A stretch of DNA of 64,000 nucleotides from Mycolicibacterium sp. (lineage in GTDB: Bacteria; Actinomycetota; Actinomycetes; Mycobacteriales; Mycobacteriaceae), in NCBI RefSeq assembly GCF_016462545.1, contig NZ_JAEMTA010000001.1, positions 568,668 through 632,667 of the forward strand, given 5' to 3'. The position numbers were made by a program, and so were the translations under genes. Of this stretch, positions 18,549-29,203 are shown one piece after another (the stretch's first letter is position 1; every line of letters starts with the position of its first letter). The notes below the pieces were generated by a model. It ran no database searches. It was not told the origin of the DNA and was given only the letters and a program-made list of their open reading frames with translations.

Positions 18549-19382
18549 ATGGCTGTCGTAACAATGAAGCAGCTGCTTGACAGCGGCACCCACTTCGGGC
18601 ACCAGACCCGTCGCTGGAATCCCAAGATGAAGCGGTTCATCTTCACCGACCGCAACGGCATCTACATCATCGACTTGCAGCAGACGCTGACGTACATCGA
18701 CAAGGCGTACGAATTCGTCAAGGAGACCGTCGCCCACGGCGGCAGCATCATGTTCGTCGGTACCAAGAAGCAGGCTCAGGAGTCCATTGCGGACGAGGCC
18801 ACCCGCGTCGGCATGCCGTATGTCAACCAGCGTTGGCTCGGCGGCATGCTCACCAACTTCCAGACCGTGCACAAGCGCCTTCAGCGAATGAAGGAGCTGG
18901 AGGCCATGGAGCAGACCGGTGGCTTCGAAGGTCGCACCAAGAAGGAAATCTTGATGCTGACCCGCGAGAAGAACAAGCTCGAGCGCAGCCTCGGTGGTAT
19001 CCGCGACATGCAGAAGGTGCCGTCCGCGATCTGGATCGTCGACACCAACAAGGAGCACCTCGCAGTCGCGGAGGCGCGCAAGCTGCACATCCCGATCCTG
19101 GCGATCCTCGACACCAACTGCGATCCGGACCTCGTCGACTACCCGATCCCGGGTAACGACGATGCGATCCGCTCGGCCGCACTGCTCACCAAGGTGATCG
19201 CCTCTGCGGTCGCCGAGGGGCTCAAGGCCCGCTCCGGCGCCGGCTCCGACAAGGCTGCCGCCGAGGGTGCCGAGCCGCTGGCCGAGTGGGAGCAGGAACT
19301 GCTGGCCACTGCCACCGCCCCCGCGGCTGCCCCCGCGGAAGCGGGAGCCGTCGCCACCGAGACGACCACTACGGAGGCTTAA
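18549..19382 (+). CDS. rpsB: 30S ribosomal protein S2
   Basis: 277 aa. Classic S2 sequence: [19 protein letters not shown] at the start, [20 protein letters not shown] and VPAIW/VDTNKE-type segments, with an Ala/Glu-rich C-terminal tail typical of actinobacteria. Required for loading S1-type proteins onto the small subunit. ATG at 18549 is preceded by a purine-rich AGAGGACAAAG. Followed directly by tsf with no gap, as in almost all bacteria. Confidence 0.98.
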   Translation: MAVVTMKQLLDSGTHFGHQTRRWNPKMKRFIFTDRNGIYIIDLQQTLTYIDKAYEFVKETVAHGGSIMFVGTKKQAQESIADEATRVGMPYVNQRWLGGMLTNFQTVHKRLQRMKELEAMEQTGGFEGRTKKEILMLTREKNKLERSLGGIRDMQKVPSAIWIVDTNKEHLAVAEARKLHIPILAILDTNCDPDLVDYPIPGNDDAIRSAALLTKVIASAVAEGLKARSGAGSDKAAAEGAEPLAEWEQELLATATAPAAAPAEAGAVATETTTTEA

Positions 19383-20198
19383 ATGGCCAACTACACCGCT
19401 GCCGACGTCAAGCGACTTCGGGAGCTCACTGGCTCGGGCATGCTCGACTGCAAGAACGCCTTGGTCGAAGCTGATGGCGATTTCGAACGCGCCGTCGAGG
19501 TTCTGCGCATCAAGGGTGCCAAGGACGTCGGCAAGCGCGCCGAGCGTGCCACGGCCGAGGGTCTGGTCGCCGCCAAGGGCGGCGCTCTGATCGAGCTGAA
19601 CTCGGAGACGGACTTCGTCGCCAAGAACGAGGAGTTCCAGTCCGTCGCAGCGCAGATCGTCAGCGCGGCCGCCGAGTCCAAGGCAGCCGACGTCGACGAA
19701 CTGAAGGCCGCCAGTGTCGGAGACCGGACCGTCGAGCAGGTCATCGCGGATCTGTCCGCGAAGATCGGCGAGAAGCTCGAACTGCGTCGCGTGGCGTACT
19801 TCGACGGCACGGTCGAGACGTACCTGCACAAGCGTTCGTCTGATCTGCCGCCCGCCGTCGGCGTGCTCGTCGAGTACACCGGAGGCAACGCCGAGGTCGC
19901 TCACGCCGTGGCGCTGCAGGTCGCGTCGATGAAGGCGAAGTACCTGACCCGCGACGACGTGCCCGCCGATGCCGTGGCCAACGAGCGACGCATCGCCGAG
20001 GAGACGGCTCGCGAAGAGGGCAAGCCCGAGCAGGCGCTGCCGAAGATCATCGAGGGTCGCCTGACCGGCTACTTCAAGGACGTCGTTCTCTTGGAGCAGC
20101 AGGCCATCTCCGATGACAAGAAGTCCGTCAAGGCCGTGATCGACGAAGCAGGACTGACCGTGAACCGGTTCGTTCGCTTCGAGGTCGGTCGCGCCTAG
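19383..20198 (+). CDS. tsf: Elongation factor Ts
   Basis: 271 aa. The N-terminal UBA-like module ([34 protein letters not shown]) is followed by the TDFVAKN motif that contacts EF-Tu, and two core subdomains. It catalyses GDP release from EF-Tu. The start codon immediately follows the rpsB TAA, so translation is coupled. A long terminator hairpin follows. Confidence 0.98.
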   Translation: MANYTAADVKRLRELTGSGMLDCKNALVEADGDFERAVEVLRIKGAKDVGKRAERATAEGLVAAKGGALIELNSETDFVAKNEEFQSVAAQIVSAAAESKAADVDELKAASVGDRTVEQVIADLSAKIGEKLELRRVAYFDGTVETYLHKRSSDLPPAVGVLVEYTGGNAEVAHAVALQVASMKAKYLTRDDVPADAVANERRIAEETAREEGKPEQALPKIIEGRLTGYFKDVVLLEQQAISDDKKSVKAVIDEAGLTVNRFVRFEVGRA

Positions 20199-20243
20199 CG
20201 ACACATGCTTGAGGATCGGAACATCGCACCGAGCCTCTCGATA

Positions 20244-20291
20244 GGAGACCCCGTGTCCCACCGGTGATCCCGGTCGGCACGGGGTTTCTCC
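20244..20291 (+). terminator. Terminator after rpsB-tsf
   Basis: GGAGACCCCGTG pairs with CACGGGGTTTCTCC (two-base bulge), and the enclosed loop holds a second stem, ACCGG/CCGGT. There is no long U tract, as is common for mycobacterial terminators. It begins 45 nt after the tsf stop. Confidence 0.8.
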
Positions 20292-20326
20292 GTCTGACGG
20301 GGTCGGTGACCCGATAGCGTCGGATC

Positions 20327-21769
20327 ATGACCTACGTATCCGCATTCGACGATGACGCCCTGGGTGAGCTCGACGCGATCGGGGTCGTCGAGGCCCTCAG
20401 TTCCAAGGAGGTGTCTCGCGTCGACGTCGTCGAGGCGGCGATCGCGCGCACCCAGAAGGTCAACCCGCATCTCAACGGTCTCGCGTACGAAGCCTTCGAC
20501 CGCGCCCGCGTGCGAGCGGGCGCCGAGGCTCGCTACGGCGGCTTCTTCGACGGCGTCCCCACCTTCGTCAAGGACAATGTCGCCGTCGAGGACATGCCGA
20601 CGATGGAGGGCACCGACGCCTGGCGGCCGCGGCCGGAGCCGGCGAACGGTGACTTCGCTCGCACGTACCTGTCGACGGGGCTCGTCGCCCTCGGCAAGAC
20701 GCAGATGTCGGAGTTCGGTTTCAGTGCAGTCGCCGAGCATCCGCGTCTCGGCGCCGTGCGCAATCCGTGGAACACCGCCCACACCGCCGGCGCGTCATCG
20801 TCGGGATCGGGAGCCTTCGTGGCGGCGGGTGTCGTCCCGATCGCGCACGCCAATGACGGTGGGGGATCGATCCGGATCCCAGCGTCGTGCAACGGGCTGG
20901 TCGGACTCAAACCCTCGCGCGGGCGACTGCCATTGGACGCGAACATGCGCCAGATGCCGATCCGCATCGTGGCCAACGGGGTGCTGACCCGATCGGTCCG
21001 CGATACCGCCGCGTTCTACCGCGAGGCCGAGAACGTCTGGCGCAATCCGAGACTCGACCCGATCGGCGACGTGACGCGGCCGGGCCGGGATCGACTTCGC
21101 ATCGCCGTATTCACCAAGTCCGTGAAGCGCGAGTGCAGCCCCGAGATCCGCGACCACACTCTCGCCACCGCGGCGCTGCTCGAGCGAATGGGCCACCGGG
21201 TGGAACGACTCGACGAACCGCCGGTGCCGTCCTACTTCATCGAGGACTTCCTCCTGTACTGGGCGCTGCTCTCCTTCGCTCTGGTGCGGGGCGGACGAAG
21301 CCGCTTCGGCGACTCCTTCGATCGCGACAAGCTCGACAACCTCAGCCTCGGACTCGAGCGATTCGCGGCAGGGAATCTGCACCGGCTTCCGCTGGCGATT
21401 GCACGACTGTCGACGTTGCGCCGAAGGATGCTCAGGCGGGTGCGGGATTACGACGTACTGCTGACGCCGACACTGGCCGACGCTCCGCCCGCGGTGGGGC
21501 ATCTCGACCCGACCGCTGACTACGACCAGATCATCGACAGGCTGGTGGACTGGGTGGCGTTCACGCCCCTGCAGAACGTGACGGGCGATCCAGCAATCTC
21601 CCTGCCGCTGGCCGAGTCTGCGGACGGCCTTCCCGTCGGAATGATGTTCAGCGCTCGCTTGGGCCGCGATGCCACGCTGCTCTCACTGGCCTACGAGCTC
21701 GAAGAGGCCGCGCCGTTCCGACTCATCACCGCCCGCCGTGGTGCGGATTGCGACAGTCAATCATCCTGA
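20327..21769 (+). CDS. amiC: Amidase-signature family amidase (AmiC-like)
   Basis: 480 aa. The Ser-cisSer-Lys triad region is readable: Lys in VKDNVAVED, the Gly/Ser-rich AGASSSGSGAFVAAG and the nucleophile in NDGGGSIRIPAS. It should hydrolyse a small amide or aminoacyl amide to acid and ammonia; the substrate is unknown. Position right after tsf matches Rv2888c (amiC). It could cooperate with the amine-utilisation genes downstream, but 149 bp separate it from them. Confidence 0.85.
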   Translation: MTYVSAFDDDALGELDAIGVVEALSSKEVSRVDVVEAAIARTQKVNPHLNGLAYEAFDRARVRAGAEARYGGFFDGVPTFVKDNVAVEDMPTMEGTDAWRPRPEPANGDFARTYLSTGLVALGKTQMSEFGFSAVAEHPRLGAVRNPWNTAHTAGASSSGSGAFVAAGVVPIAHANDGGGSIRIPASCNGLVGLKPSRGRLPLDANMRQMPIRIVANGVLTRSVRDTAAFYREAENVWRNPRLDPIGDVTRPGRDRLRIAVFTKSVKRECSPEIRDHTLATAALLERMGHRVERLDEPPVPSYFIEDFLLYWALLSFALVRGGRSRFGDSFDRDKLDNLSLGLERFAAGNLHRLPLAIARLSTLRRRMLRRVRDYDVLLTPTLADAPPAVGHLDPTADYDQIIDRLVDWVAFTPLQNVTGDPAISLPLAESADGLPVGMMFSARLGRDATLLSLAYELEEAAPFRLITARRGADCDSQSS

Positions 21770-21816
21770 GGGGCAATGGGATTCATGGTGCATGGGTGGT
21801 GCGACAACGGAATTCG

Positions 21817-21844
21817 TTGCGGCCGTGACACAGTGTCGTAATGT
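21817..21844 (+). promoter_or_regulatory. Candidate promoter and palindrome before the amine/ABC operon
   Basis: TTGCGG (21817-21822) and TAATGT (21839-21844) are spaced by 16 bases. The spacer contains the perfect palindrome GACACAGTGTC (21827-21837), a plausible operator. The first gene downstream starts at 21919. Confidence 0.4.
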
Positions 21845-21918
21845 GATCTAGGGCGCGTTAACCTGCCGGATACCAGCAGTGGCAGTCGAAGAAACACGGC
21901 GAGCTGAACATCCCTGGT

Positions 21919-23082
21919 GTGGAGTCCACTGCGCCCACGACCCTTCGATCACCGGCGATCGTCACTGCTCCCGGCAATACCTTCGGGTATCTGGTCCGGT
22001 TCGCACTGGCGAACATTCGTCGTAGACCCGAACGGTTTGTGCTGTCCGTCCTAGGCATCGCGTTGGCGATTGCCTGTGTCGTCGTCGTCCGCACGATCTC
22101 GTCGAGCTTCGCCATCACCGGCGTCGACTCGGTGACCGACGTGCTGGGAGGTGCGCAACTGTGGGCCGTGCCCGCCGCGGGCGTGCACTTCGACCCCGAT
22201 GCGCAGGCGCTGGTCGCCGATGGCCCCGCGCCGCAGCTGGTGCTTCCTCCCGGGTGGAAGGGCATCCAGACGCTGTCCGGCCTCACCACCGTCGACGGTG
22301 ACGCGGTATCCCTGCGCAGCCGGGACGGAATGCCCTCCGGCCAAGTCATTTTGGGCTCGGCACTGGCTGATCGCCTCGGAGTCGGTAGCGGAGACCGGAT
22401 CGTGGTCGGTGGGCAGAGCCTGGTCGTCGGCATCGAGGGCGACGGGCAATCCGCTGTGGTCTCCACCGACCTCGCGCGGTCGGTCGTCGGCGAGAAGGGG
22501 TGGTGGACGGTGTTCGCCCCGGACGGCAAGGAGAAGGATCGAACCCTCGCGCCGACGTTCGGCGCCGCGACGGGGCTGCCGTTCACGGCGGATCCGTCGG
22601 TGCTGCCCGATGCCGGTGGCGCCGGCCTCGTCTACGACACCGTCGGCGGAAACGGTCCGCTGACCTTCGAGCAGAAGTTCTCGGCGTTGTTCTCCGGCAA
22701 GGTGACCAGTTCCACGCTCGGGCTGATCTCGACGATCGGCCTCTGTCTCGGTTTCGTCATCGCCGTGTCGTCGTTCTTGGCCGCCGTGCAGGAACGCAAG
22801 CGGGAGTTCGGCATCATGTCGAGCATCGGCCTCGCCGACGAGGTGCTCTACTTCTTCCTCGTCGAATCCGCGATCGTGTTCGTCATCGCGTACCTACTGG
22901 GCATCGCGGGCGCGGGAGTCGCTGTAGCACTGGTGATTCCGGGCATCGCGACGCCGACTGCTTGGCTACAGGCCTCGGCGATGGTGGCTGCCTTCCTACC
23001 CGCCATGGCGATCGTCGGAGCGCTGGTGCCCGTGCATCGGCTGCTGCAGCACAGGCCCGTCGACCTGCTGGGGGACCGCTGA
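21919..23082 (+). CDS. MacB/FtsX-type ABC transporter permease (large subunit)
   Basis: 387 aa. One N-terminal membrane helix after a basic start (ANIRRRPERFVLSVLGIALAI), a large extracytoplasmic domain of about 200 residues, then three C-terminal helices, as in FtsX/MacB/LolCE permeases. GTG start at 21919. Coupled by a TGATG overlap to a second, shorter permease and then to an ATPase. Such systems usually use mechanotransmission to act on envelope substrates or export peptides and drugs. Here the set precedes an amine permease and amine oxidase, so the role is unclear. Confidence 0.8.
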   Translation: MESTAPTTLRSPAIVTAPGNTFGYLVRFALANIRRRPERFVLSVLGIALAIACVVVVRTISSSFAITGVDSVTDVLGGAQLWAVPAAGVHFDPDAQALVADGPAPQLVLPPGWKGIQTLSGLTTVDGDAVSLRSRDGMPSGQVILGSALADRLGVGSGDRIVVGGQSLVVGIEGDGQSAVVSTDLARSVVGEKGWWTVFAPDGKEKDRTLAPTFGAATGLPFTADPSVLPDAGGAGLVYDTVGGNGPLTFEQKFSALFSGKVTSSTLGLISTIGLCLGFVIAVSSFLAAVQERKREFGIMSSIGLADEVLYFFLVESAIVFVIAYLLGIAGAGVAVALVIPGIATPTAWLQASAMVAAFLPAMAIVGALVPVHRLLQHRPVDLLGDR

Positions 23083-23648
23083 TGTTGAGCAAGGGTCTTG
23101 CCTACGGATGGCTTTCGGCGCGTCGGCGCATCGGTGAGATGGTGCTGCCGGTGGTCACCACCGCTACTGGCGCCTTCCTGGTCGTCCTGGTCTTCGGCAT
23201 GCAGGACGGCATCCGCGCGCAGTCCGCATCCCTCGGACATGCCGACGAGATCGGCCGCGCCGTCATCCTCATCGCGGTGACCGTGCTGCTGGTTGGTGTC
23301 GTGGAAGTCGCCGTCGCGACCACCCGAACGGTCGCGCACCGCACGAAGGAACTCGGCGTGCTTGGTGCGAATGGTGTGCCTCGAACCCCGGTGGTGGCTG
23401 CGCTTCTCGTCGAGCCGGTTGTGGCCGCCGTGCTGGGTGCCATCGCCGGTGCCGTCCTCGCCGCCGGCATCGCACTGGTCTTGGGCGCAACGGGTTTCGT
23501 GCCGACCGGGGTCGTCACCGGCGGACTCCTCCTCGGCTCGGGCGTCGCCGTCGTCGTCAGCATCGTCGCCGCGTTGGCGACCAGCATCCTGCCCACCTGG
23601 ACCGCAGCGTCGCGGCCGCCGATTCATTCGCTCTCCACGGGAGGCTGA
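23082..23648 (+). CDS. FtsX-type ABC permease, short form lacking the extracytoplasmic domain
   Basis: 188 aa with four helices. It resembles only the membrane part of an FtsX permease: an N-terminal helix, then three helices with TRTVAHRTKELGVLGANG, the cytoplasmic coupling segment. The periplasmic domain is reduced to a short loop (QDGIRAQSASLGH). It overlaps the previous permease stop by one base, so the pair likely forms a heterodimeric channel with one large and one small external arm. Confidence 0.75.
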   Translation: MLSKGLAYGWLSARRRIGEMVLPVVTTATGAFLVVLVFGMQDGIRAQSASLGHADEIGRAVILIAVTVLLVGVVEVAVATTRTVAHRTKELGVLGANGVPRTPVVAALLVEPVVAAVLGAIAGAVLAAGIALVLGATGFVPTGVVTGGLLLGSGVAVVVSIVAALATSILPTWTAASRPPIHSLSTGG

Positions 23649-23651
23649 GAC

Positions 23652-24404
23652 ATGACCGTCATCAAGGACAACGAGGAAACCATGGACGTCGTCGACGTCG
23701 CGGCGCCGGCCTCGAGCTCCGCCTCTACCGCATCGCCCGTCATCGAGGTGTCCGACGTCTGGAAGCTGCACAAACTCGGCGACGAGGTGGTCAAGGCGCT
23801 CGTCGCCGCCGACTTGCACGTCATGCCAGGGGAATTCGTCTGCCTCATGGGCCCGAGCGGTAGCGGCAAGTCCACGCTGCTGAACATCATCGGTGGGCTG
23901 GACCGGCCGACGAAGGGATCGGTCAGGGTCGCGGGCAAGGACACCGGCCAGCTCACCGAGAGCCAGTTCGCCGCCCTTCGGCACGACACCATCGGATTCA
24001 TCTTCCAGAGCTACAACCTGATTCCGTTCCTGTCGGCGGTCGAGAACGTCGAACTGCCGTTGATGTTCGAGCCCTACGATCGAAAGTCGCTGCGCACGAG
24101 GGCGACCGAGCTGTTGGAACTGGTCGGTCTCAGTCACCGCCTACACCATCAGCCCACCAAGATGTCCGGTGGCGAACAGCAGCGCACGGCGATCGCGCGC
24201 TCGCTGATCAGCAACCCGACGCTCGTCCTCGCCGACGAGCCGACGGCGAACCTGGACCACAAGACGGGAGAGACGGTCGTTCGCATGCTGCGCGACCTGT
24301 GCTCGACCATGGGCGTCACCGTTGTCGCCAGCACCCACGACCCGATCGTCGCCGAGGAGGCCAGTCGAGTCGTACGGATGAGAGACGGACAGATCGTCAA
24401 CTGA
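23652..24404 (+). CDS. ABC transporter ATP-binding protein (LolD/MacB type)
   Basis: 250 aa. Walker A GPSGSGKS (67-74), signature MSGGEQQR (171-178), Walker B LVLADEP (191-197) and the LNIIGGLDRPTKG segment typical of LolD/MacB ATPases. The first about 30 residues are an acidic, Ser/Ala-rich extension. Starts 3 nt after the short permease stop. Confidence 0.88.
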   Translation: MTVIKDNEETMDVVDVAAPASSSASTASPVIEVSDVWKLHKLGDEVVKALVAADLHVMPGEFVCLMGPSGSGKSTLLNIIGGLDRPTKGSVRVAGKDTGQLTESQFAALRHDTIGFIFQSYNLIPFLSAVENVELPLMFEPYDRKSLRTRATELLELVGLSHRLHHQPTKMSGGEQQRTAIARSLISNPTLVLADEPTANLDHKTGETVVRMLRDLCSTMGVTVVASTHDPIVAEEASRVVRMRDGQIVN

Positions 24405-24433
24405 GCCCGGTAGCCCCGAGATAAGGAATCGCA

Positions 24434-25960
24434 GTGACTCAAGAGATGGAAGCCGCGCGGACAGCCAGCACTGCCGATCGCGACGCGCTGATGACGACGG
24501 AGCTCGTCCCCGAACAAATTCTGCCCAAGGTGATGAGCACATTCGGCCTCACCGCGGCGTACGTCTTCATCATCTGCTGGGTCACGGGTTCGTCCGTGAT
24601 GGCTGCCGGTGGTTGGACCGCGATCCCGATGTGGGTGCTCGGCATCATCAGCTTCCTCGTCCCGGCGGGCATGGCCGTGGTGGAACTCGGCAATCTCTGG
24701 CCTGGACAGGGCGGCGTGTACATCTGGGCGCACCGAACGATGGGTGAAACCTGGGGATTCATCGGCGGTTACCTGTCGTGGGTGCCGGTGATCCTGAACG
24801 CGGCGTCCTCGCCCGCGGTGGTACTCCAGTTCCTCCTGCTGGCGTTCCACACCGAACTCGGCTTGACGACCAGCATCATCTTGCAGTTGGTCATCCTCTG
24901 GACCGTGGTCGGGCTGGCGTTGGCGAAGCTCGCTGCCAATCAGAAGATCATGAACGTCGTATTCGTGGTCTACGGCGTCCTGACGCTGACCATCTTCGTC
25001 TGCGGTCTCCTCTTCGCCGTCAGGAACGGCTCGGCGACCCCGTTCAACTGGCACGAGGCGACGGTGCCGAACTTCGCCATCGCGGGCTTCCTCTACGGCA
25101 CGGTGCTGCTGTACCTGCTCGGCGTCGAAACCCCGTACAACATGGGCGCGGAATTCCTGTCGGTACGCAAGAGTGGGCCGAAGATGATCCTCTGGGGCTC
25201 GACCGCGCTGGTAGCCATCTACCTGCTGACCACGATTGGCACGATGATGGCGCTTCCGGGCGACCAGATCGACCCCGTCACCGGTGTCATCGGTGCGCTC
25301 GGCATGTCGGGCTTTCCCGGCTTGATGGAGATCTGCGCAGTCGTGCTCGCCGGCATCATCATCGTGGCACTCATGACTTACCAGGTCGCGTACTCGCGAC
25401 TGATCTTCGTCTCGGGTCTCGAACGGCATCTGCCGCGCATCTTCACCCACCTGAACCCGCGCACCCGAAATCCGGTGACGGCCATCCTCATTCAGGGCGT
25501 GCTCTCATCGCTGATCCTGGTTGGGCTGTACTCGCAGAGCAGCATGGCGAACGTGACCATCTACCTGCAGGGCGGGCTGAGCACCGTGTGGCTGCTCTCG
25601 GGCTTCTTCTTCCTGATCCCTGTCGTCGTCGCCCGCAAGAAGTACGCCGATCGCTACGTCAACGAGAAGTTCTGGCGCATTCCCGGTGGCATGGTCGGGG
25701 TCTGGATCGTCGTCATCGTCGGCTCGATCGGCACCATCGGAGGCATCTACTACTCGTTCGTGACGCCGTGGATCGACGTACCGCAATCCACCTGGATGAC
25801 GTGGGTCGGCGGTATCAGCCTGGGCATGTTTGCCCTCGGCCTGATCGTGTTCGTGTTCGGCAAGCGGTCGGCCCGCAAGGTGAGCCAAGAGGATTCGCTG
25901 GCTCACCTGGCGGTCTTCGACCTCAAGAAGTCTGAAACCACAACCACTGAGGGAGTCTGA
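24434..25960 (+). CDS. APC-superfamily amino acid/amine permease
   Basis: 508 aa, about 12 membrane helices. N-terminal APC features are visible (GGWTAIPMWVLGIISFLVPAG; ELGNLWPGQGGVYIWAHRT). GTG start with AAGGAA a few bases upstream. Only 5 nt separate it from the copper amine oxidase gene, so it most likely imports the amine that enzyme oxidises. A polyamine or aromatic monoamine is plausible but not shown by the sequence. Confidence 0.85.
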   Translation: MTQEMEAARTASTADRDALMTTELVPEQILPKVMSTFGLTAAYVFIICWVTGSSVMAAGGWTAIPMWVLGIISFLVPAGMAVVELGNLWPGQGGVYIWAHRTMGETWGFIGGYLSWVPVILNAASSPAVVLQFLLLAFHTELGLTTSIILQLVILWTVVGLALAKLAANQKIMNVVFVVYGVLTLTIFVCGLLFAVRNGSATPFNWHEATVPNFAIAGFLYGTVLLYLLGVETPYNMGAEFLSVRKSGPKMILWGSTALVAIYLLTTIGTMMALPGDQIDPVTGVIGALGMSGFPGLMEICAVVLAGIIIVALMTYQVAYSRLIFVSGLERHLPRIFTHLNPRTRNPVTAILIQGVLSSLILVGLYSQSSMANVTIYLQGGLSTVWLLSGFFFLIPVVVARKKYADRYVNEKFWRIPGGMVGVWIVVIVGSIGTIGGIYYSFVTPWIDVPQSTWMTWVGGISLGMFALGLIVFVFGKRSARKVSQEDSLAHLAVFDLKKSETTTTEGV

Positions 25961-25965
25961 CACCA

Positions 25966-27981
25966 ATGACCCTGGACAGCACCACGCTTGGCGCGGACGC
26001 TACCGAGGACGCGACCGGCTATCCACTCGATCCTCTGTCCGGAGCCGAGATCCAAGCCGCCGCGGCGATCGTGATGGGATCCGAATACGCCTCGCCAACC
26101 TTGAAGTTCGTGATGATTCAGCTGGCCGAGCCGGCCAAGACCGCCGAGCTGACATTCTCCCGGATGGACGTGCCGCGCTGCGCCTTCGCCACGATGTACG
26201 ACGCCGCCGCGAAGATGATCTACGAGGCGGTCGTCGATCTCGGCGCCAGCATGATCGACTCGTGGAAGGCGGTGCCCGGACGCTTTCCGTCCTACCTCGT
26301 CGAGCACATGACCGGGGTAGAGGAGAAGGTTCGGGAGGATCCGCGGTGGCAGGAGGCGATGCGCAAGCGTGGCATCACCGACTTCAGCCTGGCGATGATC
26401 GATCCATGGCCCGCAGGGTATTACGGCCAGGGCGATCACTACGACAACTCTCCGCTGATCTGCCGTCCGCTGACCTTCATGAGGGCGGCGCCGTCCGAGC
26501 ACGGCTACGCACGTCCGGTCGAAGGTCTGATCGTCACCTTCGATCTCGACAACATGCAGATCATCGACATCGAGGACCACGGTGTGGTCCCGATGCCGCC
26601 GACCGCGGGCAACTACGACGAGCGCTTCATGTTCGAACCGAACAACCGCCCGGCGTTCACCGAATTTCGTTCCGACGTCAAGCCGATCGAGATCACCCAG
26701 CCCGACGGTCCCAGCTTCACCGTCGACGGGTGGCACGTGACGTGGCAGAAGTGGTCGTTGCGCATCGGCTTCAATCCTCGCGAGGGCATCACGCTGCACG
26801 AGGTGACCTACACCGATCGCGGTGAGACCAGGCCGATCATGTACCGCGGATCACTGTCGGAGATGGTGGTGCCCTACGGCGATACCTCGCCGACGCACTG
26901 GAACAAGAACGTGTTCGACATGGGTGAGGTCGGCATGGGCTTCTCTGCCAACCCGTTGACGTTGGGTTGTGACTGTCTCGGCGAGATCCACTACTTCGAC
27001 GGCACGGTCAACGACTCCGACGGCAACGCGGTGACGATCCCCAACGCCATCTGCATGCACGAGGAGGACTACGGAATCTCCTGGAAGCACACGGACTTCC
27101 GCACGCAGGAGGTCGAGGTGCGTCGTTCGCGGCGGCTGGTGATCTCGATGATCTGCACCGTGGGCAACTACGAGTACGGGTTCTTCTGGTACTTCTACAA
27201 CGACGCCTCCATCGAGGTCGAGGTCAAGCTGTCGGGGGTCCTCACCACCGGCTCGATCGCGGAGGGGGAGGTGCCCCGCTGGGGCAAGCTGGTCGCACCG
27301 GGCGTCTACGGACCGAACCATCAACACTTCTTCAACTTCCGGCTCGACATGAGCGTCGACGGGCCGGGAAACAGTGTCTACGAGGTGGATTCGATCCCGG
27401 AGCCCGATCCCGAGCTCAACCCGCACCACAACGCGTGGATCACCCAGGACACCCTGGTGGCGTCCGAGGCAGAGGGTGCCCGCGACTGGGACTGGAAGAC
27501 GGGTCGGTACTGGAAGATCGCCAACCCGTCGAAGAAGAATGAACTGGGGGCGGCGGTCGCCTACAAGTTGGTGCCCAAGGAGATCGTGCCCGTGATGGTG
27601 CAGGAGGGTTCCTACATCTACGACCGGGCGCGCTTCGTCCAGCACAACCTCTGGGTGACGAAGTACGACCAATCGGAGATGTTCGCGGCGGGCGACTACA
27701 TGTACCAGTCGGCGGATGCCCAGGGCCTTCCCGAGTTCATCGCCGACGACGCGCCGCTGGAGGACACCGACGTGGTGCTCTGGTACACCCTCGGTGCGCA
27801 TCACGTGGTGCGCCCGGAGGACTGGCCGGTAATGCCCTGTGCCTACACGGGTTTCCACCTCAAGCCCATCGGCTTCTTCGATGGCAATCCGGCGCTGGAC
27901 ATCCCGCCCACGCCGCCGAAGGCATGTCACGGCGCGCACCACGCGGGTCTGCCGGTTGCCGGGAGGGCGCTCGAGTCCTAG
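25966..27981 (+). CDS. Copper-containing primary-amine oxidase (TPQ enzyme)
   Basis: 671 aa. The topaquinone precursor Tyr402 sits in the consensus NYEYG. Copper ligands His452 and His454 (HQH) and a C-terminal His612/613 (GAHHVVRPEDWPVMPC) are present, and the catalytic base Asp318 lies in FDMGEVG. It oxidises R-CH2-NH2 to aldehyde, ammonia and H2O2, with self-processed topaquinone. No signal peptide, so it is probably cytoplasmic as in Arthrobacter-type enzymes. Starts right after the APC permease; the stop overlaps the convergent MarR gene stop by 3 nt. Confidence 0.93.
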   Translation: MTLDSTTLGADATEDATGYPLDPLSGAEIQAAAAIVMGSEYASPTLKFVMIQLAEPAKTAELTFSRMDVPRCAFATMYDAAAKMIYEAVVDLGASMIDSWKAVPGRFPSYLVEHMTGVEEKVREDPRWQEAMRKRGITDFSLAMIDPWPAGYYGQGDHYDNSPLICRPLTFMRAAPSEHGYARPVEGLIVTFDLDNMQIIDIEDHGVVPMPPTAGNYDERFMFEPNNRPAFTEFRSDVKPIEITQPDGPSFTVDGWHVTWQKWSLRIGFNPREGITLHEVTYTDRGETRPIMYRGSLSEMVVPYGDTSPTHWNKNVFDMGEVGMGFSANPLTLGCDCLGEIHYFDGTVNDSDGNAVTIPNAICMHEEDYGISWKHTDFRTQEVEVRRSRRLVISMICTVGNYEYGFFWYFYNDASIEVEVKLSGVLTTGSIAEGEVPRWGKLVAPGVYGPNHQHFFNFRLDMSVDGPGNSVYEVDSIPEPDPELNPHHNAWITQDTLVASEAEGARDWDWKTGRYWKIANPSKKNELGAAVAYKLVPKEIVPVMVQEGSYIYDRARFVQHNLWVTKYDQSEMFAAGDYMYQSADAQGLPEFIADDAPLEDTDVVLWYTLGAHHVVRPEDWPVMPCAYTGFHLKPIGFFDGNPALDIPPTPPKACHGAHHAGLPVAGRALES

Positions 27982-28403
27982 CCGAGCTCGGCGAGCAGGC
28001 GGCGGAACTGCCTCCGATCCTGCTCGCCGAGCGGTGCCAACACCTTTCGCTCCGCCTCGCGAACGCCTGCGTCGGTCTGTCTCAGTAGCTCGACCCCGTC
28101 CCTGGTCAGCTCGGCGGGAAGGGAACGGCCGGAGTCGACCGTCGCCGGTCGTGCCACCAGGCCCCGTTCCTGGAGCACCCGCACCACCATGTTCATCGCC
28201 TGCGGTGAGACGTTGACGTCTCGGGCCAGGTCGGCGTTGGAGCGGCCAGGATTCTTCGACAGGATCCGCATGCAGATGTATTGCGGGAACGACAGTCCCA
28301 CGGGATCGAGCGCCGTCGACGTCATCTGGGCGCGCAAGGACATCGCCAAGCGCTGCACCAGATAGCCCAGCGGTTCGTCTCCGGTGTCAACCATGTCAAT
28401 CAT
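27978..28403 (-). CDS. MarR family transcriptional regulator
   Basis: About 141 aa. Winged-helix MarR fold with NPGRSNADLARDVNVSPQAMNMVVRVLQERGLV as the recognition region. The frame opens at 28418, but that start lies inside the palindromic operator, so ATG 28403 (or 28394) is preferred. It converges with the amine oxidase gene and diverges from the methyltransferase gene, sharing a 17-bp operator. It most likely represses itself and the methyltransferase. M. tuberculosis also has a marR gene (Rv2887) near amiC; I recall it being linked to drug resistance through a methyltransferase. Confidence 0.82.
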   Translation of the reverse strand: MIDMVDTGDEPLGYLVQRLAMSLRAQMTSTALDPVGLSFPQYICMRILSKNPGRSNADLARDVNVSPQAMNMVVRVLQERGLVARPATVDSGRSLPAELTRDGVELLRQTDAGVREAERKVLAPLGEQDRRQFRRLLAELG

Positions 28404-28404
28404 C

Positions 28405-29203
<799 letters not shown>

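Noticed and set aside
18372..20261. 629-codon minus-strand open frame covering rpsB and tsf
   Set aside because: Exact antisense of two universal translation genes; codon-position shadow typical of GC-rich DNA.
22848..24137. 429-codon minus-strand open frame over the ABC genes
   Set aside because: Shadow of permease and ATPase genes with recognisable motifs on the plus strand.
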